NCBI RefSeq assembly: GCF_945605565.1
Contig: NZ_OX216966.1
Coordinates: 5,882,001-5,946,000, forward strand
DNA length: 64,000 bases
From: Paenibacillus dendritiformis
Lineage (GTDB): Bacteria > Bacillota > Bacilli > Paenibacillales > Paenibacillaceae
Direction of reading: 5' to 3'
Part shown: positions 18,830 through 28,042 of the stretch, piece after piece
Layout of the letters: every line of letters begins with the position of its first letter
Position numbering within the stretch: the stretch's first letter is position 1
Translations under genes and position numbers: made by a program
The notes under the pieces: generated by a model
Database searches by the model: none
Told to the model about the DNA's origin: nothing
Seen by the model: the letters and a program-made list of their open reading frames with translations, nothing else

Positions 18830-20071
18830 TCAGGACACCTGCTTGCCCTGCATTTCCTCCAGGCGCACGACTCGCGTATGCTCGGTATGGCTCCATACTT
18901 TGTTGTTCTGCGTGAAGAACGCATAGAACGTAATCGGCCACCAGGACAGCAGATAGATCGGGAACGTAATGAGCGACGCGTAGATGCGCCACGACTTGAC
19001 GCCCTCCAGCATGAGCGCCAGCACGAACACGCTGCATGTCAGAACCATCGACACGACCGGCACCCATGACGGCAAATATTGAAAGAACGTAGCCACGTTC
19101 GGCCCGTTGAAAATCGCCGCGTCCACCCACAAGAAGGCGGTCATAAGAAACGTCAGCAGCACGGTGTAAACCGTAATCGTATAGAGCGCCATATCGAACT
19201 TCGCCATATTGCGCTCCTTGATGCTCTTCCACAGCAGCGGGAAGAAATAGCGGCGCGCCACCGTAAAGTGGCCCTGCATCCAGCGGAGACGCTGTCGTGC
19301 CGACGCCTTGAAAGTCAACGGCTTCTCGTCGTATACGCGCGCATTGTAATTCAGCACCGGATTGATGCCGTTCATGACGCAGCGCGCCGTGAATTCCAGA
19401 TCCTCGACCAGGCTCGTCGCGCCCCAGCCCATATCCTTCAGCAGCTGGCTCTCGAAGCACATGCCGGTTCCGCCGAGGAAGTTCGCCAGCTTCAGATTTT
19501 TGCGGGACAGCTGCCACAGCCGGTTGCAGTACCAGTAAGTGACCCCGTAAGCGGCCGTAATCCACGAGTCATGCGGGTTCTTCGTATCGATATACCCCTG
19601 GATAACGCGCGCGCCGGAGCACAGATCATTGTTCATTTCACGCAGGAAATCCATGCTGACCAGATTGTCCGCGTCGAGCATGACGATCGCATCGTATTGG
19701 CGCGGCATCTCCCACAGATTCTTCAGCATCCACTCAATGGCATAGCCTTTGCCGCGCTGATGGGGATTGTGGCGCTCGCATGCCGTCACGCCATGCTCTC
19801 TTACGATGTCCGCCGTGTTGTCGGTACAGTTATCGCAAATGACAAAGATGTCATACATTTCCTTCGGATAGTCGAGCTGCTTCAAGTTCTCGACAAGCGC
19901 TCCAATTACCGCTTCCTCGTTATGTGCGGCCACAATGACGGCGAACGATTTCTGCGGGTCGTAGGCTTTTCGTTTCTTTTCACGGTAAATGCCGAACAGC
20001 GACAAGGTGAATTGATACACACCGAGCGCGGCCAACAACACCTGCAAGCCGATAAATAAATTATCCACCAT
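18830..20071 (-). CDS. Processive family 2 glycosyltransferase
   Basis: A 413-residue membrane glycosyltransferase. It has an N-terminal helix (about 4-24), a GT-A domain beginning SFAVIVAAHNEEAVIGALV, the nucleotide/metal motif MLDADN (about 134), the acceptor-side LVEDLEFT (about 220), and the QRLRW motif (about 258-262) that marks processive enzymes such as cellulose, hyaluronan and PNAG synthases. Four or so C-terminal helices follow (from about 295). It would build a surface polysaccharide from a UDP-sugar. No partner synthase, deacetylase or export gene lies beside it, so the polymer cannot be named. Start has AAAGGGGGACACCAAC. Confidence 0.88.
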   Translation of the reverse strand: MVDNLFIGLQVLLAALGVYQFTLSLFGIYREKKRKAYDPQKSFAVIVAAHNEEAVIGALVENLKQLDYPKEMYDIFVICDNCTDNTADIVREHGVTACERHNPHQRGKGYAIEWMLKNLWEMPRQYDAIVMLDADNLVSMDFLREMNNDLCSGARVIQGYIDTKNPHDSWITAAYGVTYWYCNRLWQLSRKNLKLANFLGGTGMCFESQLLKDMGWGATSLVEDLEFTARCVMNGINPVLNYNARVYDEKPLTFKASARQRLRWMQGHFTVARRYFFPLLWKSIKERNMAKFDMALYTITVYTVLLTFLMTAFLWVDAAIFNGPNVATFFQYLPSWVPVVSMVLTCSVFVLALMLEGVKSWRIYASLITFPIYLLSWWPITFYAFFTQNNKVWSHTEHTRVVRLEEMQGKQVS

Positions 20072-20812
20072 GTTGGTGTCCCCCTTTTAACCCCTGATGA
20101 TATTTCACTTTTTTTGTAAGCATGCCTTTTCTTTGTTTTTCATGGCATGGCTTTGTCATGTTTACCCCGGCAGAAAACGGTCGATCCCGATTTTCTAACG
20201 TTTCCATCCGTTTGTCAAAAACCTAATATTGGCTTTCACACGTTAATTACTTCATTTTCATGCAAGAATGATCGTGAAGTGGCAGGCGTTCGGGCTCTGA
20301 CGGGGTATTTTCTTTATTTTCGTCCAAATGCTAAGAAATTATGGCTTTGGACCCCCATTTCGTCAAAAAAAGTTAAGGAACCCGAGCATAAAGGCATTCC
20401 GCCTTGCCTTGGACCGCATGGGCATACGTCTACATCATATTATAACGTAACAGCCCGCGCAAAGGTTGCTGTCCAAAATCAACCTGCCGAGGCTGACTTG
20501 CAGCTATCACCATGTTACCCGGAGCGTCCGAAAGTGAAACATCCATCAGGTGCCCCCGCTGCAATCAGGAGAAACGTCCTAGTGACAGGAAGAGGGAACC
20601 GGAAGATGGGACATCATTCGTCAAGCTTCGCCGCCGATCTGCACGCGTCTTCCCACAATATTTATTGAAATCATGCGCAAATATAAATATGATTAAGTAT
20701 GCTTCTCGGTTCCAATGGAAGGGGTACATGAAAAATTCACAAATTCCTTATCTTCTGTTAATGTAAAGTTGTTACGATCGCATCAAAATCTATCGCATAA
20801 CGGAGGGGTAAC
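20072..20812. other. 741-bp intergenic region, no gene recognised
   Basis: Lies between two divergently transcribed genes, so it must hold both promoters. Open frames here have no protein-like composition or good start sites. A TATAAT-like box on the minus strand near 20440 may serve the glycosyltransferase, giving it a long leader. I searched by eye for cyclic-dinucleotide riboswitch motifs and found none I could support. Confidence 0.4.
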
Positions 20813-21343
20813 ATGTTGACCCGTGTTATCGCGTGGCTTGGATACCGTGAACGGCAGTTGTTTCTATGGATTAATCAGCGTCTTCATCATCACTGGATGA
20901 ACATGGTACTCTATACAATGACTCATCTCGGAGGAGCGACATTCACGATCGCATTCTCGCTTATCCTCGGCCTGTTCGCGCCTGACCCTTGGAGCCGGAT
21001 TGGCTGGCAGTGTCTGGTTGCGCTGGCTGTAAGCCATATTCCTGTTTTTCTTATCAAAAAATGGTACCCGCGGGTTCGCCCCCATCTGGCGCTGCCCGAT
21101 ATACGAACATTCCGCAAGCCGCTCATCGACCATTCGTTCCCGTCGGGACATACGACGGCCATCTTTTCGATCGTTATGCCGATTATGATGGCTTTTCCGA
21201 TTCTGACCTGGGCACTGCTTCCCGTCGCCTTCATCGTGGCGATGTCCCGGATGTATCTTGGCCTTCATTATCCTTCCGATTGCTTGGCAGGGGCCTTGAT
21301 CGGAACCGGGGCGGCCGTAGGCACGGTCTCCTTCTGGACATAA
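20813..21343 (+). CDS. PAP2-family membrane phosphatase
   Basis: A 176-residue integral membrane protein with about five helices. The three phosphatase motifs are complete: KKWYPRVRP (about 82-90), HSFPSGHT (about 104-111) and SRMYLGLHYPSD (about 144-155), whose histidines form the phospho-enzyme and activate it. Substrate could be phosphatidic acid, phosphatidylglycerol phosphate or undecaprenyl diphosphate. The next gene, 58 bp on, resembles a diacylglycerol glucosyltransferase, so supplying diacylglycerol for glycolipid synthesis is an attractive inference. Start has GGAGGGGTAAC. Confidence 0.93.
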   Translation: MLTRVIAWLGYRERQLFLWINQRLHHHWMNMVLYTMTHLGGATFTIAFSLILGLFAPDPWSRIGWQCLVALAVSHIPVFLIKKWYPRVRPHLALPDIRTFRKPLIDHSFPSGHTTAIFSIVMPIMMAFPILTWALLPVAFIVAMSRMYLGLHYPSDCLAGALIGTGAAVGTVSFWT

Positions 21344-21401
21344 TGGAGCGGCAGGTCGTCAACCAAGCAGTAACACTAATTAGGATAGAAGGGTGACCAA
21401 C

Positions 21402-22613
21402 ATGCAGGAACCTGTCACATGGACAGTACCGGCAGGCTTCGCTTTTGCGAACGATAACGAAGGCAAGAAGCGGGTTCTCGTCCTGTCGGAACGCTTCGGG
21501 GCCGGACACACCCAGGCCGCGCACGCGCTGGCCGTCAGCCTCCGGAAGCTGTCTCCGCATGTGCAGACGCGCGTGATTGAGCTGGGCAGCTTTTTGAATC
21601 CGCGGACGGCGCCGCTCATTATCGAGGCCTATCGCAAGACTGTCTCCGTGCAGCCAAGACTGGTCGGCTTCATGTACAGGACCCAGTATCACAAATCGTT
21701 GAACCGGCTGACCACGATGGCGCTGCACCGCGTCTTTTATACGCAGGCGATGACGGTCATGCGCCAGCTGAGGCCAGACATGATCGTATGCACGCATCCG
21801 ATTCCGAATGCCGTCATCTCGCGGCTGCGCCGGTTGGGCCTGAATGTGCCGCTCTGCACGGTCATTACCGATTATGACGCGCATGCGACCTGGGTCAGCC
21901 CCGGGGTAAGCCGCTATCTCGTATCGACGCCCGAAGTGCAGGCGAAGCTGGAAGCCCATGGCGTGCCGTCCCATCGCATCATGGTCACCGGCATCCCCGT
22001 CCATCCGAAGTTCTGGGAGACGCATGACCGCAATACGAAGGCGGCCATCCGCCGGCGCTTCGGACTGAAGGAGATCCCGACCGTCCTCGTCATGGGCGGA
22101 GGATGGGGACTGATTGACCCGAGCCGCTCCAGCGAGCTGCTGACCCGTTGGCGCAATGACATCCAGTTATTGTTCTGCATCGGCGACAATGAGAAGCTTC
22201 GCCAGCGCCTGCTGGACAACCCGAGATTCCGTCATGAGAACATCCATCTCATCGGCTATACGCAAGAAATCGATCAGCTGATGGACGTATCCGATCTGCT
22301 CATCACGAAGCCGGGCGGAATGACCTGCACCGAAGCGATGGCGAAGGGCATTCCGATGCTGTTCTACGAACCGCTGCCGGGCCAGGAAGAAGAGAACTTG
22401 CATTATTTTACGGAAAAAGGGTACGGCGAGCCGATCGAGAGCGCCCATACGATAACGAACTGGATGAATAAGCTGGCCTATCACTATGAGGAGGTCGCTT
22501 CGCGCCGGCGCGAATTCGAGCTGAACGCCTCGCGCTATCATCCGAAGGCGTGTGCCGACGCCATTTTGAGCATGCTGTACGAGAAGCCGCCAACCGGCAG
22601 CTCCTCAGCCTGA
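21402..22613 (+). CDS. UgtP/MGDG-synthase-like glycolipid glycosyltransferase
   Basis: A 403-residue GT28-type (GT-B) enzyme. The N-terminal half has the MGDG synthase pattern RVLVLSERFGAGHTQAAHALA (split, about 26-46), the C-terminal half the donor site LVMGGGWGLID and ITKPGGMTCTEAMAKGIPML. In Bacillus, UgtP adds glucose from UDP-glucose to diacylglycerol at the inner leaflet, forming glycolipid anchors for lipoteichoic acid. Placed directly after a PAP2 phosphatase. Start taken as ATG with GAAGGGTG upstream; GTG three codons earlier is an alternative. Sugar and acceptor are not proven by sequence. Confidence 0.88.
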   Translation: MQEPVTWTVPAGFAFANDNEGKKRVLVLSERFGAGHTQAAHALAVSLRKLSPHVQTRVIELGSFLNPRTAPLIIEAYRKTVSVQPRLVGFMYRTQYHKSLNRLTTMALHRVFYTQAMTVMRQLRPDMIVCTHPIPNAVISRLRRLGLNVPLCTVITDYDAHATWVSPGVSRYLVSTPEVQAKLEAHGVPSHRIMVTGIPVHPKFWETHDRNTKAAIRRRFGLKEIPTVLVMGGGWGLIDPSRSSELLTRWRNDIQLLFCIGDNEKLRQRLLDNPRFRHENIHLIGYTQEIDQLMDVSDLLITKPGGMTCTEAMAKGIPMLFYEPLPGQEEENLHYFTEKGYGEPIESAHTITNWMNKLAYHYEEVASRRREFELNASRYHPKACADAILSMLYEKPPTGSSSA

Positions 22614-22644
22614 CTTATCATTTCTTCATGAAACGCCTTTCCCC

Positions 22645-22680
22645 GCCCGGTCCTGGTCTCGCGTCCAGGACCGGGCTTTG
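22645..22680 (+). terminator. Terminator of the PAP2-glycosyltransferase unit
   Basis: CCCGGTCCTGG-TCTCGCGT-CCAGGACCGGG followed by CTTTG; perfect 11-bp stem 32 bases after the stop. Confidence 0.8.
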
Positions 22681-22698
22681 TGCTGCGGGCGGACATGA

Positions 22699-22738
22699 CA
22701 AAGCCGCCGGCTTCCGGGCATCGCCCAAGCCGGCGGCT
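22699..22738 (-). terminator. Terminator of trmB
   Basis: On the minus strand GCCGCCGGCTT and AAGCCGGCGGC pair perfectly and are followed by TTTGTC, directly after the trmB stop. Confidence 0.8.
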
Positions 22739-22749
22739 AACCTGGCGCA

Positions 22750-23478
22750 TTATGGCTGCGGGACGGGCTGTCCTCCATTGCCGTACGGCAGCGAAGCCCG
22801 GTACTGCTCGTAAGCCTCGCGCCCCGCCAGAACTTCCACGCGATGAATGTTCATGCCTCTGCTCGAGAACTTCTCCTCGTATTCTGTCATCACATGCTCC
22901 GGATGAGGGCCGTCCCGGTGCAGATCGAGCGAGATGTTCCGCATCTGAAGACCGACCTCGGCGTAGGAATTCAAGGAATATTCGAACAGCGTCACCGAGT
23001 CTGTCTTCTGGTGGATCTCTCCGCGTTCATTCAGAACGTGCTTATATTTCTCGATAAAACGGGGATGAGTCAAGCGCCGGCGCGCATGGCGCTTCTTCGG
23101 CCACGGATCGCTGAAATTCAGAAAAATACGCTCGATCTCGCCCTCCGCAAAAATCGATTCCAAATATTCAATGTTCGCCCGCACGAGCCTTAAGTTCGCC
23201 TCGTTGTCCACGCCCAGCTCGCCGCGGATCGTCTCGGCCTTCTCGCAGGCGCGCGCGATTAATTCATCGTACATATCGATGCCGATGAAGTTCACATCCG
23301 GGTACCGCCGGCTCATCGTGCTGATGAACTGGCCTTTGCCCATGCCCAGCTCCACATGGATCGGGCGGCCGTTGCCGAAGATATCATGCCAGCGGCCTCG
23401 TGCCGATTGAGGGTCCAGGATCGCAATCTTCGATTGCTGCAGCAGCTCCGGAGCCCCTTTTTTGCCTCGTAAACGCAT
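22750..23478 (-). CDS. trmB: tRNA (guanine-N7)-methyltransferase
   Basis: A 242-residue SAM-dependent enzyme that methylates G46 in the variable loop of tRNAs. Characteristic stretches are the SAM site HVELGMGKGQFISTMSRRYPD, ANIEYLESIF, and NFSDPWPKKRHARRRLTHPRF, which holds catalytic and tRNA-contact residues. The start at 23476-23478 gives the usual MRLRGKKGA opening and has GGAGGAAAACAG before it; the frame stays open upstream but without such a site. Single gene with its own terminator. Confidence 0.97.
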   Translation of the reverse strand: MRLRGKKGAPELLQQSKIAILDPQSARGRWHDIFGNGRPIHVELGMGKGQFISTMSRRYPDVNFIGIDMYDELIARACEKAETIRGELGVDNEANLRLVRANIEYLESIFAEGEIERIFLNFSDPWPKKRHARRRLTHPRFIEKYKHVLNERGEIHQKTDSVTLFEYSLNSYAEVGLQMRNISLDLHRDGPHPEHVMTEYEEKFSSRGMNIHRVEVLAGREAYEQYRASLPYGNGGQPVPQP

Positions 23479-23705
23479 CTGTTTTCCTCCAACCTCAGTA
23501 TGCTCTAATCCTCTATTCTGCATGACCGGCACGCAATTGTAAAGAGCCGCCTGCCATCACCCGGCGTTGCGCTTCCCAGGCGCGTCAGCCAAGCGTCGGC
23601 TGCCTCAAACGTTAACACTAAATTAACAGCGGCCTTTCTATAATGAGGGTAGCGGTAACTATCCCGCCCATACCTATCCTCCACTGTGAAAGGGGATCAT
23701 CGTAA

Positions 23706-25073
23706 ATGAAGAAACGAAAGCGTTTCCATTTAATGCTGTCCGTCCTGCTTGCCCTCCTGCTTGCTATCGCAGGCTGCAGCTCTTCCAGCAGCCCTCCGCC
23801 AGTTGCCGAACCTGCTCCGGCCGCTGTCGAGCCGGAGACCTCCGTTCCCGACGAAGAGACTGGCGGGGAACCGGTTACGATCAAAATTTTGTACCCTTGG
23901 GGAGAAGGCGCCTTCGAGGAACGGTACCGCGGCATTGAATCGCTGCTGCCGAACGTGAAGCTGGAGCTGGTCGATTCCCGGGCGGAATTGGAGCCGCTGC
24001 AGGAGCTGAACGCGCAGCAGATCGTTCCGGACATCATCTTCGCCAACTGGGGGCTCGATCCGCTCTACGAGCTCGATATGATCGAGCCGCTGGACGATCT
24101 GATCGCCAAGCATCAATTCGATATCCATACGCTGGATGACTCGCTTATCGCTTCGATTCGGGCCATGGACAAGGACGGCCAGGGCCGCATGATGGGCATT
24201 CCGATTCAATACAGCCCTTACGGCATCTGGTACAACAAAGAAGTCTTCGATAAATTCGGGCTCGAATATCCGACAGAGCAGATGACCTGGGACGAAGTCA
24301 TCGAGATGGCGAAGCAGATGACCGCCGAGCGGGACGGGATTCAATATCGCGGTCTCGAAATGGGGCCCGGCATAGCCTCGGGCGAGGTGACGGTGCCGCT
24401 GCAGCAGCTGGCGGTCAATCTGACCGATCCCGATACCGGCGAGGTGCTGATCGCCAAGGAACCGGCCGTAGCGAAGTACCTGGAACTGATGAAGCGCATT
24501 TACAGCATTCCGGGCATCGTGAACCCGGATCCGGAAGCGCGCAAAGATTATGAATTTCCGAAAAAGAACGTCGCCATGATCGTATCCTGGATCGAGTATC
24601 TTCGTTGGGGCGTCGGCGATCCGGACGTCGCCGCCAACATGGAAGCTGCCCCGCTGCCGGTATGGCCGGATGCCCCGGACGCCGCCCCGCCTGCGGGCAG
24701 CAACCTGCTCGTCATCAACAAATACAGCCCGCATAAGGATGAAGCGTTCCGGGTGCTGATGGCGTATTTGTCGCCTGAGCATCAGACGGAGCTGGCCAAG
24801 ATCGGCGATGCCCCGCCGTTGTTCAACAATCCCGACGTCGTCCGCCATTTCGGCGAGAGCGTGGAAATCTTCAACGGCAAAAACGTCTCCGCGTTCTATG
24901 TGCGCAAGCCTGCCCTGCCGCCGGCTAAAATCAGCCCCTGGGACAAATATGTCAATATCGGCGGCAGCATGCTCAAATTTTCGCAATCGAATATGGATAT
25001 CGCCGAGTTCCTGCGGGTATTGAAGGAGGAATCGGAGATTAAGATCAAAGAAGCGAAGAGCCAGAGCAGTTAA
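23706..25073 (+). CDS. Orphan sugar ABC solute-binding lipoprotein
   Basis: A 455-residue family 1 solute-binding protein. Lipobox LAIAGC places the mature N-terminal Cys at about residue 23, followed by a Ser/Pro/Ala-rich tether, so it is a membrane-held receptor outside the cell. Binding-fold sequences such as ILYPWGEGAFEERY, PDIIFANWGLDPLYEL, GIPIQYSPYGIWYNKEVFDKFGL and MTWDEVIEMAKQM are typical. No permease or ATPase is adjacent, so it probably works with a distant or shared transporter. It is followed after 71 bp by a DUF4091 protein, suggesting a joint role in glycan or sugar use. TATAAT lies about 65 bases upstream of the start. Confidence 0.9.
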   Translation: MKKRKRFHLMLSVLLALLLAIAGCSSSSSPPPVAEPAPAAVEPETSVPDEETGGEPVTIKILYPWGEGAFEERYRGIESLLPNVKLELVDSRAELEPLQELNAQQIVPDIIFANWGLDPLYELDMIEPLDDLIAKHQFDIHTLDDSLIASIRAMDKDGQGRMMGIPIQYSPYGIWYNKEVFDKFGLEYPTEQMTWDEVIEMAKQMTAERDGIQYRGLEMGPGIASGEVTVPLQQLAVNLTDPDTGEVLIAKEPAVAKYLELMKRIYSIPGIVNPDPEARKDYEFPKKNVAMIVSWIEYLRWGVGDPDVAANMEAAPLPVWPDAPDAAPPAGSNLLVINKYSPHKDEAFRVLMAYLSPEHQTELAKIGDAPPLFNNPDVVRHFGESVEIFNGKNVSAFYVRKPALPPAKISPWDKYVNIGGSMLKFSQSNMDIAEFLRVLKEESEIKIKEAKSQSS

Positions 25074-25144
25074 TCGGCCTGTAGCCTGCACCCTGCCCGG
25101 AGGCAGGAAAGACATATCACATCGCATGCAGAAAGGAGACCCCG

Positions 25145-26755
25145 ATGAAGTACGAAGTATACAGCGCCAACGAATGGCTGTACCCCGATAGCGAAATAGC
25201 ACATCCGTATGCGCACAGCGTCTCGCTGGCGAGCGCCCGCGGCTCGTATGCGAGCTGCCAGATTCTGTTCAACGGCGTGCCTGCGAACGCCTCCATCGCC
25301 TGGACATTTCAGCCGCGCGGCGAGCGGCGCCTTCCCGGCTCCGTGGAGGTCTATCAGCTGTTGGATGTACAGGTGAACGAGAATACGGATGTGGATGTCT
25401 CGACGATCCCGGCAGGCAGTCCCGCCCCGCCCTATGTAACGCGGCAGGCGCCGTTCCGCGTCTATGACGCGCTCCGCCCGGTGAAGGACCGCTATACGGC
25501 CCGGGCCGCTACCGAGGCGGCGTATCTATGCTGGCCCATCCCTGTCTCGGCAGACCCAGGCTTATATGAAGGAGAGCTGACGTTCGAGATCGGCGGCGAG
25601 CGCGGTGTCATCCCGGTCCGGATCGAGGTGTTCCCCGCCGCGGTTCCCGCACGAGGACGGCTGGCCGTCACGAACTGGTACTCCGTGCGCAATATTGCGG
25701 ACCGCCACGGGCTTGAGATGTGGTCGGAGCCCTATTGGGAGATGCTGTACCGCTACGGAGCCGCCATGCGCCGCGGCAGACAGACCCACTTCATGGTCGG
25801 CGCTCCGTTCATCGAGATTCATCCGCAAGGCGGAGGCCGCTATTCCTTCGATTTCTCCAAGGCGGAACGGCTGATCACGATGTTCCTGGAGCTCGGCTTC
25901 ACCCATATCGAAGGCGGTCATATCGCCGGCCGCACCCATTGGGAGGACCCCCGCTTCATGCTGAATGCCGATCGGAAGATTCCCGCGACATCGCCGGAGG
26001 GGTACGCTTTTCTGTCGCAATTTGTGCCGGCATGGCGCGACTGGCTGCGAAGCAAGGGCTGGCTGGACCGGCTCGTGCAGCATATCGCCGACGAACCGAT
26101 TGCCCCATCGGCCGACGATTACCGCATCCTGTCCGGCATCGTCAGGAAATGGATGCCTGGCGTGCCGCTCATCGACGCGGTCATTCATACCGGCGTCGGG
26201 GGCGCGGTCGATATCTGGGTTCCGACGAACAAGGACTACGAGCTGAACCGGGATGCATACGAAGCGTACCGCCAATCCGGAGACGCGCTCTGGTTCTATA
26301 CCTGCTGGAATCCCGGCGGCGAGTACTTGAACCGGTTCCTCGATTTTCCGCTGCTGAAAACGCGGTATCTTCATTGGGGCAATTACTTGTACGGGCTGGA
26401 CGGGTATTTGCATTGGGGCTTCAATTATTTTTTCCCGGATCAGGATCCGATGGAGCTGACCAATCCGCTGCTCGCCCCTGATGTTCACGACCGCCGGGTG
26501 CCGGCCGGAGATACACATATCGTCTATCCGGGAGACGGCGGACCTATGCTCAGCATGCGGCTGGAAGCGATGCGGGCCGGCGTGGAGGATTATGAGCTGC
26601 TCTCGATCCTCTCCGAGCACGACCGGCCGCTGGCGGACAGCATCCTGGCCTCCTGCATGGGCAGCTTCCGCCAGGTCAATACGGACCCGGCCCATTTCGA
26701 AGCGGCCCACCGCAGGCTGCTCGAAGCTGCCTCAGCTTATTGCCGTTCCACCTGA
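25145..26755 (+). CDS. DUF4091 domain protein, probable glycoside hydrolase-like
   Basis: A 536-residue protein with a beta-sandwich N-terminal third (to about 170) and a TIM-barrel-like remainder carrying conserved aromatic and acidic stretches such as TNWYSVRNIADRHGLEMWSE, HIADEPIAPSADDYR, WFYTCWNPGGEYLNRF, LHWGFNYFFPDQDP and MRLEAMRAGVEDYELL. The last two are typical of DUF4091 proteins, which are commonly found in glycan-use clusters. The acidic ADEP motif could be catalytic. There is no signal peptide, so it should be cytoplasmic and act on an imported oligosaccharide, perhaps delivered via the binding protein upstream. Start has GAAAGGAGACCCCG. Confidence 0.8.
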   Translation: MKYEVYSANEWLYPDSEIAHPYAHSVSLASARGSYASCQILFNGVPANASIAWTFQPRGERRLPGSVEVYQLLDVQVNENTDVDVSTIPAGSPAPPYVTRQAPFRVYDALRPVKDRYTARAATEAAYLCWPIPVSADPGLYEGELTFEIGGERGVIPVRIEVFPAAVPARGRLAVTNWYSVRNIADRHGLEMWSEPYWEMLYRYGAAMRRGRQTHFMVGAPFIEIHPQGGGRYSFDFSKAERLITMFLELGFTHIEGGHIAGRTHWEDPRFMLNADRKIPATSPEGYAFLSQFVPAWRDWLRSKGWLDRLVQHIADEPIAPSADDYRILSGIVRKWMPGVPLIDAVIHTGVGGAVDIWVPTNKDYELNRDAYEAYRQSGDALWFYTCWNPGGEYLNRFLDFPLLKTRYLHWGNYLYGLDGYLHWGFNYFFPDQDPMELTNPLLAPDVHDRRVPAGDTHIVYPGDGGPMLSMRLEAMRAGVEDYELLSILSEHDRPLADSILASCMGSFRQVNTDPAHFEAAHRRLLEAASAYCRST

Positions 26756-26814
26756 TGTCATTCCCCGGCGGTGGCGGGGAGCCTCGCGGACTCTCCTTCC
26801 CCGCGCATGCGATG

Positions 26815-26862
26815 CACCCCGGGCGGCCATGACAGGCATACAGCCGCCCGGGGTGTCTTCGC
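26815..26862 (+). terminator. Terminator after the DUF4091 gene
   Basis: CACCCCGGGCGGC and GCCGCCCGGGGTG form a perfect 13-bp stem with a 15-base loop, followed by TCTTCGCTTGTC. Confidence 0.75.
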
Positions 26863-27078
26863 TTGTCTGGCCGCCTCTCTCCCGCTTCGCCCGCGCGGTG
26901 CCGTATCTTCGCTTTTCGAGCGAGATCTGCTACAATAAAACCACGGCCGCCTGCCGCCCGCCAAGCGCGCTACGGCAGGCTGGCGGCGGCTTGCGACCCG
27001 GCGCAACCGCGCCACGGACATCTGGAAGCTGCCGCTTCCCTCATTGGCCGACTTAGATTAGGAAAGGGCTTGTCATCA

Positions 27079-28041
27079 TTGAAATATCCGAAGCTCGAAC
27101 GGCCGCCTGTCCCCCTCGATTGGGGAGACAAGCGGTTCCATACATGGAACGCCGAGATGCGCCGCCAGTTCGGGGGCAAAGTATTCAAGGTGATGCTGGA
27201 TGCCGGCTTCACCTGCCCGAACCGGGACGGACGCATCGCCATCGGCGGCTGCACCTTCTGCAGCTCGCGGGGCTCCGGCGATTTCGCGGGCTCCCGCCGC
27301 AACGATCTCGTGACCCAGTTCAACACGATTCGCGACCGCCAGCACGCGAAATGGCCGAATGCAAGCTATATCGGCTACTTCCAGGCCTACACGAATACGT
27401 ATGCGCCGGTCGATACGCTGCGCGACTATTTCGAGGTCATCCTGGAGCAGCCGGGGGTCGTCGGCCTGTCCGTCGCCACCCGTCCCGACTGCTTGCCGGA
27501 CGATGTCGTCGAATATTTGGCCGAGCTGAACGAGCGCACGTATCTCTGGCTGGAGATGGGCCTGCAGACGATTCACGAATCGACCTCGAACCTCATCAAC
27601 AGGGCACATGACACCGCCTGCTATGAGGAGGCGGTCGCTAAGCTGCGCAAGCACAATATCCGCATCTGCACCCATATTATATATGGACTGCCGCAGGAGA
27701 CGCATGAGATGATGATGGAGACGGCCGCAGCAGTCGCCCGCATGGATGTGCAGGGCATCAAGCTCCATCTGCTCCATCTCATGCGCAAGACGCCGATGGT
27801 GAAGCAATATGAAGCGGGCCTGCTCCGCTTCCTGGAGATGGACGAATATGTGAAGCTCATCGTCGACACGCTGGAGATCCTGCCGCCCGAGATGATCGTG
27901 CACCGCGTGACGGGCGATGCCCCGCGCGACCTCTTGATCGGGCCGCTGTGGAGCCTGCGCAAGTGGGAAGTGCTGAACGCGATCGACGCCGAGCTGCGCC
28001 GCCGCGATACGTGGCAGGGCAAGCTGTGGAGGGAGAGCTAA
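27079..28041 (+). CDS. mnmL: Radical SAM protein, YtqA/MnmL type (TTG start)
   Basis: A 320-residue TIGR01212-type radical SAM enzyme, ortholog-like to Bacillus YtqA. The cluster-binding cysteines are in TCPNRDGRIAIGGCTFCSSRG: C-x11-C-x2-C, the spacing of this subfamily. Other conserved parts are YFQAYTNTYAP, LWLEMGLQTIHESTSNLINR and the C-terminal PPEMIVHRVTGDAPRDLLIGP. Work in Bacillus links YtqA (MnmL) and YtqB (MnmM) to synthesis of the mnm5s2U tRNA wobble base. The next gene is the YtqB type, two bases downstream, which supports the assignment. Start is TTG at 27079-27081, ten bases after GGAAAGGG; the open frame upstream is not gene-like. Confidence 0.85.
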   Translation: MKYPKLERPPVPLDWGDKRFHTWNAEMRRQFGGKVFKVMLDAGFTCPNRDGRIAIGGCTFCSSRGSGDFAGSRRNDLVTQFNTIRDRQHAKWPNASYIGYFQAYTNTYAPVDTLRDYFEVILEQPGVVGLSVATRPDCLPDDVVEYLAELNERTYLWLEMGLQTIHESTSNLINRAHDTACYEEAVAKLRKHNIRICTHIIYGLPQETHEMMMETAAAVARMDVQGIKLHLLHLMRKTPMVKQYEAGLLRFLEMDEYVKLIVDTLEILPPEMIVHRVTGDAPRDLLIGPLWSLRKWEVLNAIDAELRRRDTWQGKLWRES

Positions 28042-28042
28042 T

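Noticed and set aside
20147..20668. 173-codon plus-strand frame in the large intergenic gap
   Set aside because: No start signal and no recognisable features; probably chance in a GC-balanced region.
20072..20812. Cyclic-dinucleotide riboswitch before the GT2 gene
   Set aside because: Plausible because such synthases are often controlled this way, but the conserved motifs are not visible on either strand.
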